From the NCBI RefSeq assembly GCF_964275005.1, contig NC_092695.1:7407832-7471831 (forward strand): DNA of 64,000 nucleotides, in the 5' to 3' direction. This DNA comes from Diadema setosum (Eukaryota; Echinodermata; Echinoidea; Diadematoida; Diadematidae). Position numbers and translations under genes: made by a program. The notes beneath the pieces are model-generated. The model made no database searches. It was given only the letters and a program-made list of their open reading frames with translations, and was not told the DNA's origin. Of this stretch, positions 24,001 through 39,073 are shown piece after piece. How positions within the stretch are numbered: position 1 is the stretch's first letter; each line of letters starts with the position of its first letter.

Positions 24001-27000
24001 GTATGTCATTTTTGTCCTTCAGGGGCCCTCATTTGGTGTTATATGCTATATATTTTTGTATAGCAGCTGCCTGAAGTATCAAAGCACTGATATGTAACTG
24101 GTTTGTCATCATTTTCACAAACTCACTCTTGTCCCATTAGATCAAAATTTGGGATCTTCCAGAGGGAGGGTTGTCAGAGGGTGCACCCAGCCCAGTGTGC
24201 TCATTTCCAGGTCTAGGACGGCGAGTAGAAAATGTGCTCTTCCACCCAACAGCGAGCGATCTGTTGGCAGCGTCGATAAATACTACAGTGAAACTCTTTG
24301 ATCTGGTCCAACAGCAGGAAGCAATGTGTAAGTTACCTCCAATGCCATCGCTTCTTTTTTTTTAACCCCCCCCCCCCCCCCGCCCTTCATCTCTTTCTTT
24401 TGCTTGCCTCTATGAGCACCATACTGCTTCTCCGACCTCAGCCCCTCCCTTTTTCATATTTGGTGTGTGTGTGTGTGGGGGGGGGGGGCAATTTATGAGA
24501 TAATTATACTATGAAGTGATGTACTTAATCTAAATTCTGTTTTCCTTGATACTAATTGACAGGACTGGTAAATCTTCAATCCTAAACACATTACTGTATG
24601 CACGCATTATTCCTTTTATTTTAAGGCTTAAGTCATTTTTTAGACAACATTCTGTGAAGAAATGCTGCTGTAGCAATGTGCCACTAATCATTATGGACTT
24701 TATAAATTTGATTTTTCTGAAGGTAAAGCAAAAGCAGAGATCAGGGCACTGTGACTGTATCACACTGTATCCTGTGATATTACCTCATCAGGATTTCATA
24801 CCCAATTGTTACGTGATTTCCTCTTGGCCGACAGTTAATAACATGCAACAGGTGTGCTAAACTTTTACAGATGAAATGCCACAAATTAATCGAAGCAGAA
24901 GAGGGAGGGGGGGGGGGTGAGGGAGAAACAGACAGAAAAAGGAGTTTGAGTGCTGCTTTTAGTAGCCAAGTATAATAAACAAGAAAATGTTGGGGGTGAA
25001 GAGAGGTGAGTCATGCATAATGCGAGTTGATGGCAAACAGGTGCATTTGATATGAGGAAGCAAAATCAAGCTTTTGAGTAGTTCGGGAAAAAAAGGTCCT
25101 TGTTGAGTGCAATGAGATAATTGAAACAATTGATTCTGGGGCACTGATCAATATCTTTTTCATTACCATGAAATCCACGATGACAAAATTATACTTTACA
25201 GAACTATAAATAAATGTATTATGTCTACGCACCTGTTTCTCTTCAGCGGCAGCAGCATTGTTTCAGCAGTTGTATTTGGAAGGGTTAACGCATATATTAT
25301 GCATTTTCATTTAGAAGGGTTTACTATGCATATATATGCATTTCCATTCATTATTGACATGAAAACCCTTTAGCCAGCTTTATTTACTGTATACGCTATA
25401 ATTTTCGCGTACATAAATTTTCGCGAATTGCCGCTGTCACATATTTTCGCGAGTGGTTAAATTCGCGATTGGGGGACCAGAGAAAATATGAAGTGGCAAA
25501 GAAAGTGTGAATTTTCAACTTACTAGCAAATAAGAATGATACTAGTTATACACTGCATGAAAAAAAAAAAACTTACCAAACTCTCCGAACTAGTAAGTTA
25601 GAATTCAAAATTTTTGAAGTGGTTAAGTCCATCGCGCTAGATTTGTGATGAGTGGTCCCCTTGCAATAATGGATTGGCTCTCTACAGTATTCGTAAGTAG
25701 ACGTGGACGTGCTATATGTACGTAAACAAGCTTAAAGCCAGTATGGTCTGTTCGGAAGGCCGTGACATGGTATACTAGTGCTGAAATGGTCGTATCATCA
25801 AGGCAAGGGATTCATTGTGGAAGGTAATATTTTCACGTGTTGTTAATTTCGCGAATAGCTCCCGACTCGCGAAATTCGCGAAAATAAAACCCCCGCGAAA
25901 TGTATAGCGTATACAGTAGATTACTGGGTAGTTCAACTGAAAGTAATACCTTAGAGAACATATTGCAGGTTTGTATTCACTCATGTGTTGGTATTGGTTC
26001 TTTGTTAAAGGAAACCCAAAGAGCAATGTGGATTGAGTGACAGCAGCAACATTAGTAGAACACATCAGTGAAAGTTTGAGTAAAGTCAGACAATCGATAA
26101 AAAAGTTATTAATTTTTAAAAATTTGGTGTTGTAATGACTGGATAAGGAGACTACTAGAGTTCATGACATCAATAACCCATGTGTGGACATCAGTATAAA
26201 TAAGATATAAAGAGAATTCCACAAAAATGTATTTTTAATGAAAATTACACATTCCATCAACTTGATACTGACATATATTAAGGGTGGTAATTATTCCCCC
26301 TGCTTTGTGAAAGTGGTTAGTGAAGTGCTTTTTCATTATGCTAGAAAAATGAAAGCATATTGAATTTTCTTATATTTTTGTATTGTTGTCCACGCATGAT
26401 GTCATTAACTCAAATAGTCTCCTTATTCAGTGGTTCCAACACCAAAATTTTAAAATTCATAACTTTTGCATCGATTGTCCGATTTTCCTCAAACTTTCAC
26501 TAATGTGCTCTACTAATACTAATGTTGCTGCTTTCACTCAATGCACATTTCTCTTGGGGTTTCGGTTCCATGATTGCCATGGATCTCTTTTGTGGAAATA
26601 TGAAAGTGACACTTTTTGTCCTAGGACCTAAGCCATGATATCACGCTTAAATTCCAGAAGTATGTGAGTTTGATTTAGATTGCTACTGCAAGTGGCATAT
26701 TTAGATAGTATTTGATTGCACTTGCGTGGCATGTAAATGTTCAAAGACCAACCATTGAATAGTGTCTGGCTGTAAAGACTACCAGTAGCCACTTCGGTCC
26801 TCATGAGTCATTATTTGTTTGACTGTCTGTGTTTCAATGATGTGTCAACACCTATTCATGCTATGACCAGAATTAATGTGAGACAGGCTTTTCACGCTTT
26901 CCATATACATCAAAGAGATTGTTTGTCCCATATTTTGTATACAGGTACATTACATATGTGTGTATGTACAGATGTATGTATTGTATAGTATGCATGTACA

Positions 27001-27016
27001 ATGTATGTACTGTGTG

Positions 27017-27058
<42 letters not shown>

Positions 27059-30000
27059 AAACAGTGTATGTATGTATGTACTCGTATAATTAGTGGGTGT
27101 GTACTGTATGTGAAAAGAAAAAAGTATGTATTACAATGTATTTATGTATGTATGTATGTATACGTATGTATCCATCTATCTATCTATTAACATTTATTTA
27201 TTTTAGGTCAGTTGTTTGTCTTCTTTTTTTGTATAGTCTATAAGACAATGCCAGCAAAATGTAATGTAGACTTTTAATTATCAGCTGCTCCACAGGGAAA
27301 GAAAATAATGTGGACTCTTTTTTTTTTGGGGGGGGGGGATATCAGCAAGCAACTGAAAGTAAACCCGCAATGAAAATAATAATGATAAAAATAAAAATCT
27401 AGGACTGATAAGGTGAAACCTATATGCTGCTGACTATAGACAGTAAACAATCAATAGATATATATTTCTGCAGATGTTCTGGTGTTATGATATGTCTATT
27501 ATAGCTATCTGTAGCCGAGATGTACACAAGAATTTCTTGAATCTATCCATGTAACTTTGGTCTATCTGTACTCTCAAAATAATTCACTCTGAACATACCA
27601 GCCGTGGAGGTTGCTACAGATCAACTCCAAGGTCTGAGCTGGAAGGCCGACGGGACTCTCCTGGTCACCACAGCCAAGGACAAGAAGCTGAGGATTCTAG
27701 ATCCCAGGGCAAACAGTGTCGCTTCTGTAAGTCACATTTTAAGTCTTGCAGTACCTCAGTAAGTCATGTTCTGACCTTGATATACAGTGCACTCCTGTTC
27801 ACAGATGGAAAATGAACAACAACAACTGTTATAACGAACACGGTTATTATGAAATTTATTTTACAAGAAGTCAAAATTCAGGCTGCGGCATTATATATGC
27901 GATGTGTTTTTTTTTTTATTGTGTATTTGTTCATTTATGATGAAATTTCGATATAACAAAAGAAAATTGCCGGTACCGAGAAGTTTGTTTTAGCGGGAGT
28001 CCACTGTACTCTGATGAAATGCATGACCGTTTCCCACGACAGATATTCCAATGTATGGTAGGAAAGGGCTGTAGCAAAGTCAAACTGATTTTGTATGACC
28101 AATACAATGTTTTTAGCACTGCTATTCCGTGAAACAATGTGAATAGATTTTTGATAAAGATATTTGCTGGTCTTTTCCTTTTTCAGCCATTGGAAAATTT
28201 TATTTCTAACATCATTATTCGAGTGTGGGACTAGGCAATACTTTTTTGGGGGGAGGGGGATATACACTTCCAGAGCTCAAAACTGCAACTGAAGATAAGG
28301 CAAAAAAAAAAAAATTGTTGCATTGGTGTAACATGAGATTTTCAAACAGGGTCGGTCGGGCGGATTTTTTTTTTTTTATTTTTTTTTTTATTTTTGCTAC
28401 CTGCATTTTACGTGTAAAACTCGTGCTCAGCTCAGTAAACAGTTACAACTGCTGCACCGAATGTGCTGTGTTTCATCTATTGTACAAATCATTTATGAGG
28501 CCGATATTACTGGAATTATACCCCTTCACAGAATTTAAAGATGTTGAAATCCCTATCCTGAATGTTTTCACTTCATATTTTACTATTTTGACTTAGATAA
28601 GATAGATGCAAATTGACCCATATGTACGATCTTTTCATCGCACACGGCGATCTCTATTACAGTCCCACATATACAGATTCGTGTAAGTTCTCCACACAAG
28701 AAACCTATGGCAAAACTGTGCAATATACATCGCAGTCTGAATGCTACGTATACACTGAATAAATCTGGTTAGAGTACCTGTCCGTGTTGGAAACAGATGA
28801 CGTACTGATCAAGGAAGGCTTATGCGAGGCGCTAGATCTCTCCCTCGTACATCCGATATCCCCAGAGCCGTTTCCACTTCCGGGTTTGTGCGATCGCGAT
28901 CGCAATCAACAAGATATTTGATATCGATAGCAAAAAAAAAATACAAAAACATGGGGTCGGCGGAATTTTTAGGGTCGGGCGGGTTACGCCAATGCAACAA
29001 TTTTTTTTTTTTGGCCTAAAAGAAGAGTGATATTTTATTAGTGTAGATGTCTGTAGTACCCACTGTAAGCTTGAATATTCATGATAACATTGATTACATG
29101 TTTTGAGTTGTTTCATCATAATTGGATGGCAATGTAATCCTAGAATAATAATTGCACTTTCTAATTCAAGCCCTTTCTGCTTTTAGTGGCTTTATCTTTG
29201 TAATTTTTTTTTTCTCATGGAATTATAGGTGAAGACCATATCTAAATTTCTTTCTCCCATGTGCAAAACAGGAGACTGCAGGTCACGATAACATCAAAGG
29301 TTCCATGATTTGCTGGCTTGGCGACAGAGATCAAGTGGTTTCAACAGGATTCAATAATGTGAGTTTCAAAGTTCAAAAGCTAAAATTAATGAGAAAATGA
29401 TGGTACTTGAAAGTATATTATGGCTTTATGGTTGAGGGAGGGCAGCACATTTTAAATTAAAGTTGCTGGGTATAAAAAGATATCTGACAGATCAGTGGAT
29501 TTTTTTTTTCTTGGTTACTGCAATAAGAAGTTGTCTTTATAAAATTGAGATGATTTTATAACTGGATATAATGTGGAGAAGAAAATTATGTTGCTTTCAT
29601 GTAATACAGTTTATATAAAAAAAAAAAAAGATAATCCAACTTTGAAGGGCTACTATTTCATAATTGTCAGCTATGGAGAGCACAATGTTCGTCGTTAGGA
29701 AAGAAGAACTCTTCCTCTTTCAGTTGATACCTAATTATGTTGACAAATGACATGCATGACTGAGCACATGAACAACAATGACAAAGTCCACTTTTTCCAA
29801 GTTTGAGTGTTATTATGAAGGAACAATGAATTTCAAATGTCCGTGACCTCCTCGTTTGTAAAAATGTCTGTACGCAAAAATAACCATGTGTACAGTAGAT
29901 CCAAGCCAATATGTCTGTGTCTTTTTCTTGTGTTTCTGTTTCAGCGAAGAGAGAGGGAGGTTAAAGTCTGGGATATGCGGAACTTTGGTTCAGCTTGCTG

Positions 30001-33000
30001 CTCTCAGGGCTTTGGAACTTCTTCTGGGTCAGTGCCCATGACCAAGTTTTGCTTTTTTGCTATTTCTTTTCTTTATTTTTGTTTATTTTCTGCAGACATG
30101 ATAATTGTTGAATGTTTTGTTGTTTGTTTGTTGTTGTTGTTTTTGTCTAGAAAAGATTATATCCAAAGAGAATGTGATCCATGTAAAGACATTTTCATAT
30201 CAATCAGGTACAGCATTGTGAATAAGCTACAGATAAGATTTGAGCAGAAGTGACGGAATGCCGTAACCTCAAAGATTTGAAGGCTTAATTTTTTTTTTTT
30301 TTTTTTAAATCTGAGTAGGGTTTTAGGCGGAATGATTTTTGTTTCTGAGATCAAGACAACACTGGCTCATTGTGCTTTTCTGTCACCAATTGTTGCGACT
30401 CAAAGCTAACACAAGTTTTTCTTTTTAAAATTTTTACTAACCCACCCATTGAGGATGAGTCCCAAGTATACTCGTGCAGGTGTCAATGGGAAATGCATGT
30501 TGTAGCAAAATCAGTCCATCCTCAATAGGTTAAACAGTGAGGAAATGACCAGTAAAGCAACTCTTCACAGCATGAATGAGAGTGAGATATGTACTAGCAC
30601 CAGGGGTTTATGGTTAATGCTTGTCCAATTTCATTCATTTGCAGAATCTTGATCCCCATGTACGACTCTGATTCAGGGCTACTATTTCTTTGCGGAAAGG
30701 TAAGTTGGTGTTGTTGTTGTTTGCTGCTGCTGCTGTTGTTGCTGTTGTTGTTCATGTTGTTTTTGTTCTTATTTGTTTGTGTGTGTGTGTGTGCATTGTG
30801 CGTGTTATCTTATCAAAGACCTTCAGTGGAGTGTCCTGTAGAACTCATACTGATGCTGTGCAGATAAGGACCATCTTTGGTTGCTACCAGGTCATTGCTT
30901 TTTCACCCCCTTCTTCTTCAAATTGGGTCATTTTTTTTTTCTTTGTGGATTTGTCTGTATTAAGATATGTGACCCGCTACAACAAAAAGGTCCTAAAGTC
31001 GCGCACGGTCGAAGCCGTGAAAATCGAGTTTGAAGTCAGAGCATTAAAATTGGTCAAAACTTACGATTTTCTGATTTTGATATATTATTGGAGTCTAACA
31101 TGTCTTCTATCATCTGTCGAAATTTTGAAGCCAAATGATCAAAGGAAAGATTAAAAAAATAATGTTTTTCTGAGCCATGTTTTTTGGCGTTTCAGCGAAG
31201 CAGAAACTGGTTCCAAAATTTGGATTGAGCGCCACAGATAGGTTCCGCCCCTAACAACGACCAGAGTGTTCTCATCGGTCAGTTTGCTGCTTGCTGCTAA
31301 CCGAAGCGTGAAGCTCGCACACTGCCCAGTCGACTGGTGCGTGCGGGCGGGGTGCGCTAGATGCTCAGCCGCTTCTCACATCCTGGTCACTGATTGGTTG
31401 GTGAGGAGACCGCCGACGCTGATGTGCTTGAATGAACTCTTCGGGGGTTGCTAGGGCTTACCTTCTATTGTCCAGAGGTGAAAACTGACTTGCGTGTCCC
31501 TCGGTCGTGATTGCGTCGAAAGGAAGACTTGAAGGGCGCTTTTCTCGAAACAGTGATTTTCCAGACGTCTCGACATGCTCTCTTTTAAACATTGATATCT
31601 CCGCAGCCGATTATTTTTATAAAATGTGTTATATATCAATTTAAAGCAGAAAGATTAGCGGATTATATCATGCAATTTTCAAATAATCGACCTCGCGCGA
31701 CTTTAGGATCATTTTTTTGTAGCGGGTCACATATAGCAGCTTAGATGCAGTAGTATTCAATAAAAAAAAAGAAAGAAGTAAAAGAAACAGATGTATTGCT
31801 TTAGATATTTACAGGGTTGGTGTAGTTTTGGATGAGATGGGGATTCAGATTTTAAGTTTTTGCAAGATAATAGGATTTAACCACTTATATGCTTTATTAA
31901 AGAATATACAATTCTACGAGGAATTGAAAGTTCATTTAATGAAAATCAGTTTAGAAATGGCAGAGATATCCAAAAACAAAGCAACACAAAGAGGCCCTGA
32001 TAAAAGGCGGGTTCCACATTTTATCAGGAATTTCTATTTTTCTGGATATCTCAGCCATTTCAAAACTTATTTTCATCAAATAAACATTTAATTCCTCTAA
32101 GAATTGTACACTCTTTCCATTTGATAAAACATGTGGTTTTTATTATCTCACAAAAAGCTAAAACTTGAATCCCCATCTCAGCCAAAACAATACCATCTCT
32201 CTAACTGTCATGCTTTATTTCCTTACCTATATCAAGGGCGACCAGAGAATCGGAGTTTTTGAAGTTCTTGATGGAGGGACACGACTTTCAGAAGGTTGGT
32301 CTGCCGAATTTAGAAGAATCGTGATAATGAAACTATCCCTAACCGAGAAAATAAATGTGTGAAGTTGCAGTTGGCCAGATGCTTGTACAGCCAAGGCGTA
32401 TGTTAATAATCAAGTTTCAAATGCAATTCCACTTTGTGCACAAGTTGGAAAATGTGTTGATTTAAAAATTTTTGTTGTAAGTTTCCAATGATTGAGAATT
32501 TCTGAATGTAAAAACTTTGTGCACTTAGAGGCAGAAGAAGTTCTGCTGCAACCAGAAATTATTCTGCCCTAACCCTTGTCTATACCAATCTCAAGTAAAA
32601 GAAACAGATGTGACTTATTGATGTTTGTTTTTATTTACTGTGGTATGACATATTTCTAGGGAGAGGAAGCAGCTCAAAAAATATGTAGAAAATGAATGGA
32701 AACTTTAAGAACTTATCCAAAGTTTATTTGCTGTACACACAATAAGGCATAGATAAGAAACAATTATCTTGAACAGAATTCTTATACCTTTTAATTATTA
32801 AAAATGTCTTTTTTGATACATTAAAAAATGAATTGTCCATTTCTGTCTAGGTGCTGTGTATCACAGTGACCTGCAGCAGAAAGGAACTTGCCTCGTGCCA
32901 AAGAGGGCACTGGACGTCATGTCTTGTGAGGTCAGCAGGGTTCTGCAACTGACCAACAAGGCGGTCATCCCGCTGAAGGTTGAAGTTCCCCGCACAGTGA

Positions 33001-34032
33001 GTATTATCAATTCTCCCACCTCAGGATTTCCTTATCATATTCACCATCTCATTGACGAATTGCTCATTATTAATGAAAATACATGCTCATTGTTCAGTGG
33101 TTTTGAGTACCACTGTAATAGCCATGTTACAAAATCATGGATGTATGCATTGTATACTCAGGTGGGATTTGAACCCGTGACCTACTGATTGCCAGATAGG
33201 TGTCCTATCCTCTTGATGTACCGAGCTTTTGCAGTGATAGTTCTGATTACTGCATTAATTTAAATATATATGCAGTACCCCCTGCCGTGAGGGAACAGAA
33301 TCATCACTGGGTATTGGGCACAAGCTCAATAGTCTAGTGGATGTGACATCTACCCAGCAATCAGGAGATTGTAGCTTCAAATCCCTCTTGAGTATATATG
33401 CCCATTATTTTGCTTCATTGTTCTTACTCAATCACATTAAATAATCAGTGTGTATGTATGTTGATAAACGGCAATTTGACAATCAGTTGCAATAAACACT
33501 GGATGAGTGAATCATTAATTTTGAATATTCATCATCCAGATGTACCACAAAATATTGAGCTGCAATTGTTGTGTCCAGGTGGACAATTTTCCAAACAGTG
33601 CAGAAAAATTTGTGCAGTTTTAGGTCTTCTGCTTGAAATCAAACACAGGAATCAAACATGATTTAGCTTTCAGTCAGGCACAGTCTAACAAACATCTAAT
33701 TCATTTGTTTTTCAAATGAGATTGTAAACATGACCTTTTGTAATGCAAATAGGGCATGTACCACAGTAAACCTCAGCTTTGATCTGATTATTATCATCAA
33801 GCATATCATGATCAAAGGTATAGTACTACTTAAACAATAATGATTCCATAACTTGCAGAATGATTGTTAGAATTCATTGACAGTTTAATTGATATGGGTT
33901 TTTTTAAAGTTAAACTTTCTTCTCTTTCTACATTAGAGCCACTCAAAGTTTTACCCTGAGCTGTTCCCGGACACTGCAGGTGGTGAGGCAGCTCTGACAT
34001 CCACCCAGTGGCTAGCAGGAGAGAATGCCGAG
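15088..34032 (+). CDS. CORO7: CORO7 exons 1-11: first coronin WD40 unit
   Basis: These exons encode residues 1-382. Residues 1-20 (MSRFKVSKFKNASIKTPKRE) are the coronin N-terminal signature, followed by TWISELRVGSPLSCGQHIKA. WD-type blades are visible as VTDFDFSPFNDYLLATGSQD then IKIWDL, VENVLFHPTASDLLAASINT then VKLFDL, LSWKADGTLLVTTAKDKKL then RILDPR, and REVKVWDMRNF. The unit closes with the coronin-specific stretch LVPKRALDVMSCEVSRVLQL and KFYPELFPDTAG. The long introns at 18144-24140 and 24328-27601 hold most of the gene's repeats. The call is sure because each blade and the order match the family. Confidence 0.95.
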
Positions 34033-37000
34033 GTAAAAAAATTGAATATTATCGCAATTTTAAAGATCGAGAAAATAGAGGGGATGGTATGATTATGCAC
34101 AACATTGCCCAGTTATGGTGCGTTTACACCGAGCACGGTACGGGCGATGGGCCAGGTTTTTGCTATGGTACGCCAAAAGGAACCATGCCTGGTTCTGTGA
34201 AAAAGAATCAGTAATTTGGTACAAAATCACCCAAAGTGTTATTCTTATGTCAAAATCAAGAGTAACAAAGTCAACAGTAGAAGATTAAGTTTGTAACAAA
34301 ATGATTAGCGGGAAAGTGATATTTTAGCAGAACCAGACATGGTTCCTTTTGGCGCACAATGTGGCATAGTAAAAACCCCATTCTGAGACCTGTGCCGGAT
34401 TCGAAGTAAACACAGCCCTAGACTCACGAATCAAACCCAGGTCCTTTGCATTTGAAGGCAGACATGCTACCAACTGAGCCAAATCACTGCCCTATATGAG
34501 TAGACTGGTCAATTTGATTGGTGTAATCAGTGGCGGATCCAGAGGGGAGCACACCGGGCGCGTGCCCCCTCTTTATTTTTTTGTTAAAACAAAGGAAATA
34601 AAAAGAAAAGAATGGGGGGGGGGATATGTGCCCCCCCCCCCTTTAATTTTTCCTCTTTACAGAATTCCTGGATCCGCCCCTGCTAGTGATGATATCATCA
34701 TCTTGATGTGTGTTTGTGTGTATCAATTCCAGGTTCCCAAGATAAGCTTGGATCCATCAAAACGACAGAACACAAAGCTAAAGAAACCAACCAATCAGCA
34801 GTCAGTCTCAAGTTCACCAGCCAATCAGCAGGCTTCAGGGGATGCTCCAACAACTCCCAGCACAGTAAGATTTTGCAATGTAGTATGGTCAGGAAAAAAT
34901 CTTAAAGTTTCACCAAACAGAGAGAGTAAGACTTTCTTATTTTGTGCATTGACAGCTATTTACACAGTAAGTATGCTTTGGTTTATGGCCTGATTATGTT
35001 TTGGCCTTAATTGTAAATTTAGCCACAATTTCCATTCTTTTAAATATTTTTTGCTGTGTGTAAGACAGAAAGACAACTTGTGTATCATTGTATGCAATGA
35101 ATGCTGCCAGATTGGATTGTAATTGTTATTTATTTCATTGTCACTGCATTACTCAATATGTTGTGGACAAGTGTACCACAATGTTGTGGCATTAAAACAG
35201 ATGATTTTGTGCAAGTTGTCAATGAGTAATGTGTATGGCGCATTCATCAAAGCAACCTACAAAATCACTATTCTCAAAGACTTCGAAATAATATTTGTGA
35301 TGCCTAACTTGAGCCTTGCCACTTTTTTTTCACAGCAAACCAGTCAAACTCCAGCAGTGAGTGAATCGAAGGAGACCCAACCCCCAAGCTCTACAGCGCC
35401 CACATCATCATCATCATCAGCACCAGCAGCAGCAGCTGCAGCATCAACAACTCTTTCAGGGGCATCGGCCAGTTCCGCATCCTCAGAGGACCCGAGGCCG
35501 GCACCGAGCGGCTCGCCGAAGAAGAAATTCACTATGGGCCAGACCTCCAAGTTTAGGCATTTACAGGTGAGGGCAAAAGAGATGGAAATTTATGGAGATG
35601 TAAAACCTGATCAGTGTCATTGCTCAAGCTGTACTGTTGTAATTTTCTCTATGCACATTTTCTCTCAATACCACCAAAGATGAAACTACTGTAAAACAAG
35701 GAATGTCCGCGTGCATTTTAATTTGGCGAGAGCCAAGATTCACGAAATTAAAATGCACATAAAAGTTCTTGTCTACACTATATGCATTTGATGTTAGAGG
35801 CAACTTGTGAAAATTTCATGCCGCCAAAAAGGCCATCGGCTCCAATTCGCAAAAAATTTCAAGCCGCAAAAATATCATGTGGTACAGTATGTTTGACTGT
35901 CCTGTGTTTGAAGCTCAGGGATACTGGTGAGACTCTTTGAAATGAGACCAATCAAAAGTTGTTTTACAATTTGATCACTTTGTGAAATGAGAATCACCTT
36001 TAAGTTGATGAGCGACGTTAATCTTGCAATTGCAAAGTGAGATAAACTTACAATCATTAGTATGACTATTTAGCAGTAACCGTATACTTATGGTGGCAGC
36101 AAATGTTTAATCAAAGTTATTGTTATCACCATGGAACAGTTCATCAAAAAGTCATCTATGTCTCATAACGTTTTGAAGATGCTATGTAACTCTACATATT
36201 GGTTTGATTTACAGTTAAAACACAATTATCCTTCATAAAAGAGCCTATTCATTTCTTACCTGTTTGTCCCCAATTGGCATACGTGGCATAGTGTGTTCTG
36301 TGACAATTGGCAGAATAGTCTGGTATATAATTGTCAATGAATGGAGATTATGTGATACGCCTCACCCAAGTCCCTCTGTCCTTCCCTGTTGGACGAGGCA
36401 CATTGCTGAATATGACTGGACTTGCTAACTCCATAACTACAGTCATGTAGGTTAAATTATGGGGGAATACCTTGCTGAATACTGATGAAAAAACTTGTCA
36501 AACAATAGGCGTCCTACTATAGCATGTATAGGGTTAACAAAGTGAGCTTCCACAGGCATGGTGGCACTCCGTATCTTTCCCATGTTTTTTTGTTATCAGG
36601 GTACTCTGGGCCAGCGCAACCAGCACATCATCAACATCAGGAACGTCAGCATCAACGTCTTTGGGGAGTGCGATGGTTTCCATGCCAACAAAAAGTGGGC
36701 GGTGGTGCCTCTCAGTGGAAGCGGTGGATTGCTCACAGTAATTGATGTGAGTGCAGTAGGCTTCCAGTAGTGTGTTGTATCGGGGATATCATATACTATA
36801 TACGCAGATATTTTTGCGCGAGTAATTTTTCGTGCTTGGCTGGGGATGGTAAATTTTACGTGTTTTTAAGTACGCGGAATCAAGACATTGATTAAAGGAA
36901 CATATTACAAGCATACATGTGCTTTAATTTTTGCACTAGTTTCTGGTCTGAAATGCATGAAAATTTTCAAATTTTTCAGTGCTGTACCAGTATGTCTCAA

Positions 37001-39022
37001 TGTAGCAACGTGTATGCATGAAATTATTTATTTTGTTGTCAGCAGTATATTTAGGTTATAATGCACAGTGACTTTCTCATGAATGATTTTAAACCACCTT
37101 GCATGGATGAATGTCAGAGTTCATACATGGACATGTCACTATTGTTAAACTTATCTTCTATTGTCATGAACATTTCTTCTAAGCTAGCCTTAGGATATTC
37201 TATCATAGCTCACAAGACAGTGAATTTTGTCATGATACTTGCATCTGCTTGGCCTGACTTTTGTTTAATACAACAAATCAAATTCTTCAGATCAACAGCC
37301 CAGGCAAGCGACCCGAGACGGGGGTGCCAACGATTCAGAATGGTTCGACAATGATGGACTTTGCCTGGGATCCGTTCAATGACAACAGGCTCGCCGTTGC
37401 CAGTGACGACGCAAAGATCCGCATCTGGAGCTTTGGGGAGGAAGGTTTTGAGGGCACACTCACGGAGCCAGACTCGGTGCTAAGAGGTCAGAGTTCAAAT
37501 TAAGGTGTACTTATTGTACTCTCTGTGCAGTAATCACTTTTATTCATTCATTCTAGTGATTCTTGGAGTTTGCCGTGCAATTTTCTCCCAGTTCTTTTGA
37601 ATTCACGGTTCAACTGTAATATCCATGTTGTACCCTTACATTTGCATAAACTAAACTCTTGTGAAAATGATAGCTTAGACAGTAATGTGATTGTTGTGAT
37701 TTGATATGGCAGAAGTTTAATGTGAGATACCTTCAAGTTTACATTTTGATCATCATTGATTGAGCTGTAGCATTCCACCCAGCTCTTTTTAGATTGAGAA
37801 AGGTTAGCAGTCACAAGAACAGGCCTTTTCTCTCTCATTACAAACTATTACAAATGTGAATGGAATGCTGTGAAGCAATTTCAATTCAACTCATCAATAG
37901 TAGATCTAGTAAGACAAGTTCTGCTTAGAATTCCCTCTAATGTTTGGCATGCATGGAACTGTTACCCATACATGGCTAGAAGAGTCTCATTTATTCTTTC
38001 TTCTTTTTTTTTTTTTTTTGATGACATGCTGCAGGTCACAATGAGAAGATCTACTTTATCAAGTTTCACCCCCTGGCTTCGGACGTCCTCCTGTCTGCCT
38101 CCTACGACATGACCCTAAAGATTTGGGATCTGACCTCATCCGAGGAGATAATTACATTAGATGGACACACTGACCAGGTACGGCCAGAGATGGACATGGT
38201 CATCATTGTGTATGCTACAAGATATGGAGACAGTTGTTTTCAGTAGATGTGTTTTGAGCCAGTGGATAGTTCAATGGGCTCTCTAGGAGGAAGTCGAAGG
38301 TTCAAGGCCTGCCTCAGGACTTGGGTCCTAGGGCAAAAGTTGAACTATAATATTTCCATCATGCCATTTTCTAAACAAAATTCTGGAGTTTTGAGTCCAC
38401 ACACTGTTAAAAGCAGACAAGTAATCAAAGTATGTGGTTTACAAAAGAATATTTCCACGTTGCTCCAAAATATCAAACCAGAAATCTTGCTTCCATAGAC
38501 TTTACATCAGCATATATTGAAGATCTTGTGTAAGGTTGATTAGAGGTATTTGATTATTATATTTACTTTTTTTTTGTGGGTGGGGGGAGGGTTTGCCATG
38601 GAAACCTAGACATTTGTAGTTTCATTTATTTGTTTTTATTTTTGTTGATGAGATGTGCATAGTCTGTCTGAATCATTGATTTGTTGTATAACATTTTTTC
38701 TAGATATTTTCAGCAGCATGGAGCCCAGATGGGAAGAAGATAGCGACGGTCTCAAAGGACGGGCAGATCAGGGTGTATGAACCGAGAAAATCTACCTCAC
38801 CCATTGCAGTAAGTACACAGGAATATGACGTGTGTGGACATTTCAGTGTTAACAAAGCAATAATGAATCATCAATAATACAGACCTATTTGGTAGATACA
38901 TGGATTTTTTTTTTTTCAGATCTTTGCAAGTTGGCTTCTACAAAATATATTATTTTTGTTTATCTATCTATCTTCCTATTTTTCTATGTATCTTTCTGTC
39001 TGTCTGTCTGTCTGTTTATCTG

Positions 39023-39073
<51 letters not shown>

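Larger units (their letters stand above)
18144..24140. other. CORO7: CORO7 intron 3, built largely of nested repeats
   Basis: This 6-kb intron holds three TGTGAC-family elements, a small palindromic MITE, an ATATC satellite, a TA-flanked element with internal 178-bp repeats and a small GAGTATACTC element. No exon-like sequence was found in the remainder. Confidence 0.7.
24328..27601. other. CORO7: CORO7 intron 4
   Basis: It contains poly-C and poly-G tracts (24366-24381, 24477-24488, 24907-24917), two fold-back elements (25387-25916, 26009-26568) and an ATGT/AT microsatellite (26940-27190). No additional exon is seen. Confidence 0.6.

Noticed and set aside
30690-31154. 154-residue plus-strand frame after CORO7 exon 8
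   Set aside because: It is read-through of the intron across GTT/GCT repeats and into a TIR element, with no homology.
34421-34492. Functional tRNA gene
   Set aside because: A and B boxes are good but the acceptor and anticodon stems do not pair properly, and related tRNA-like heads recur in the window, so a SINE origin is more likely.
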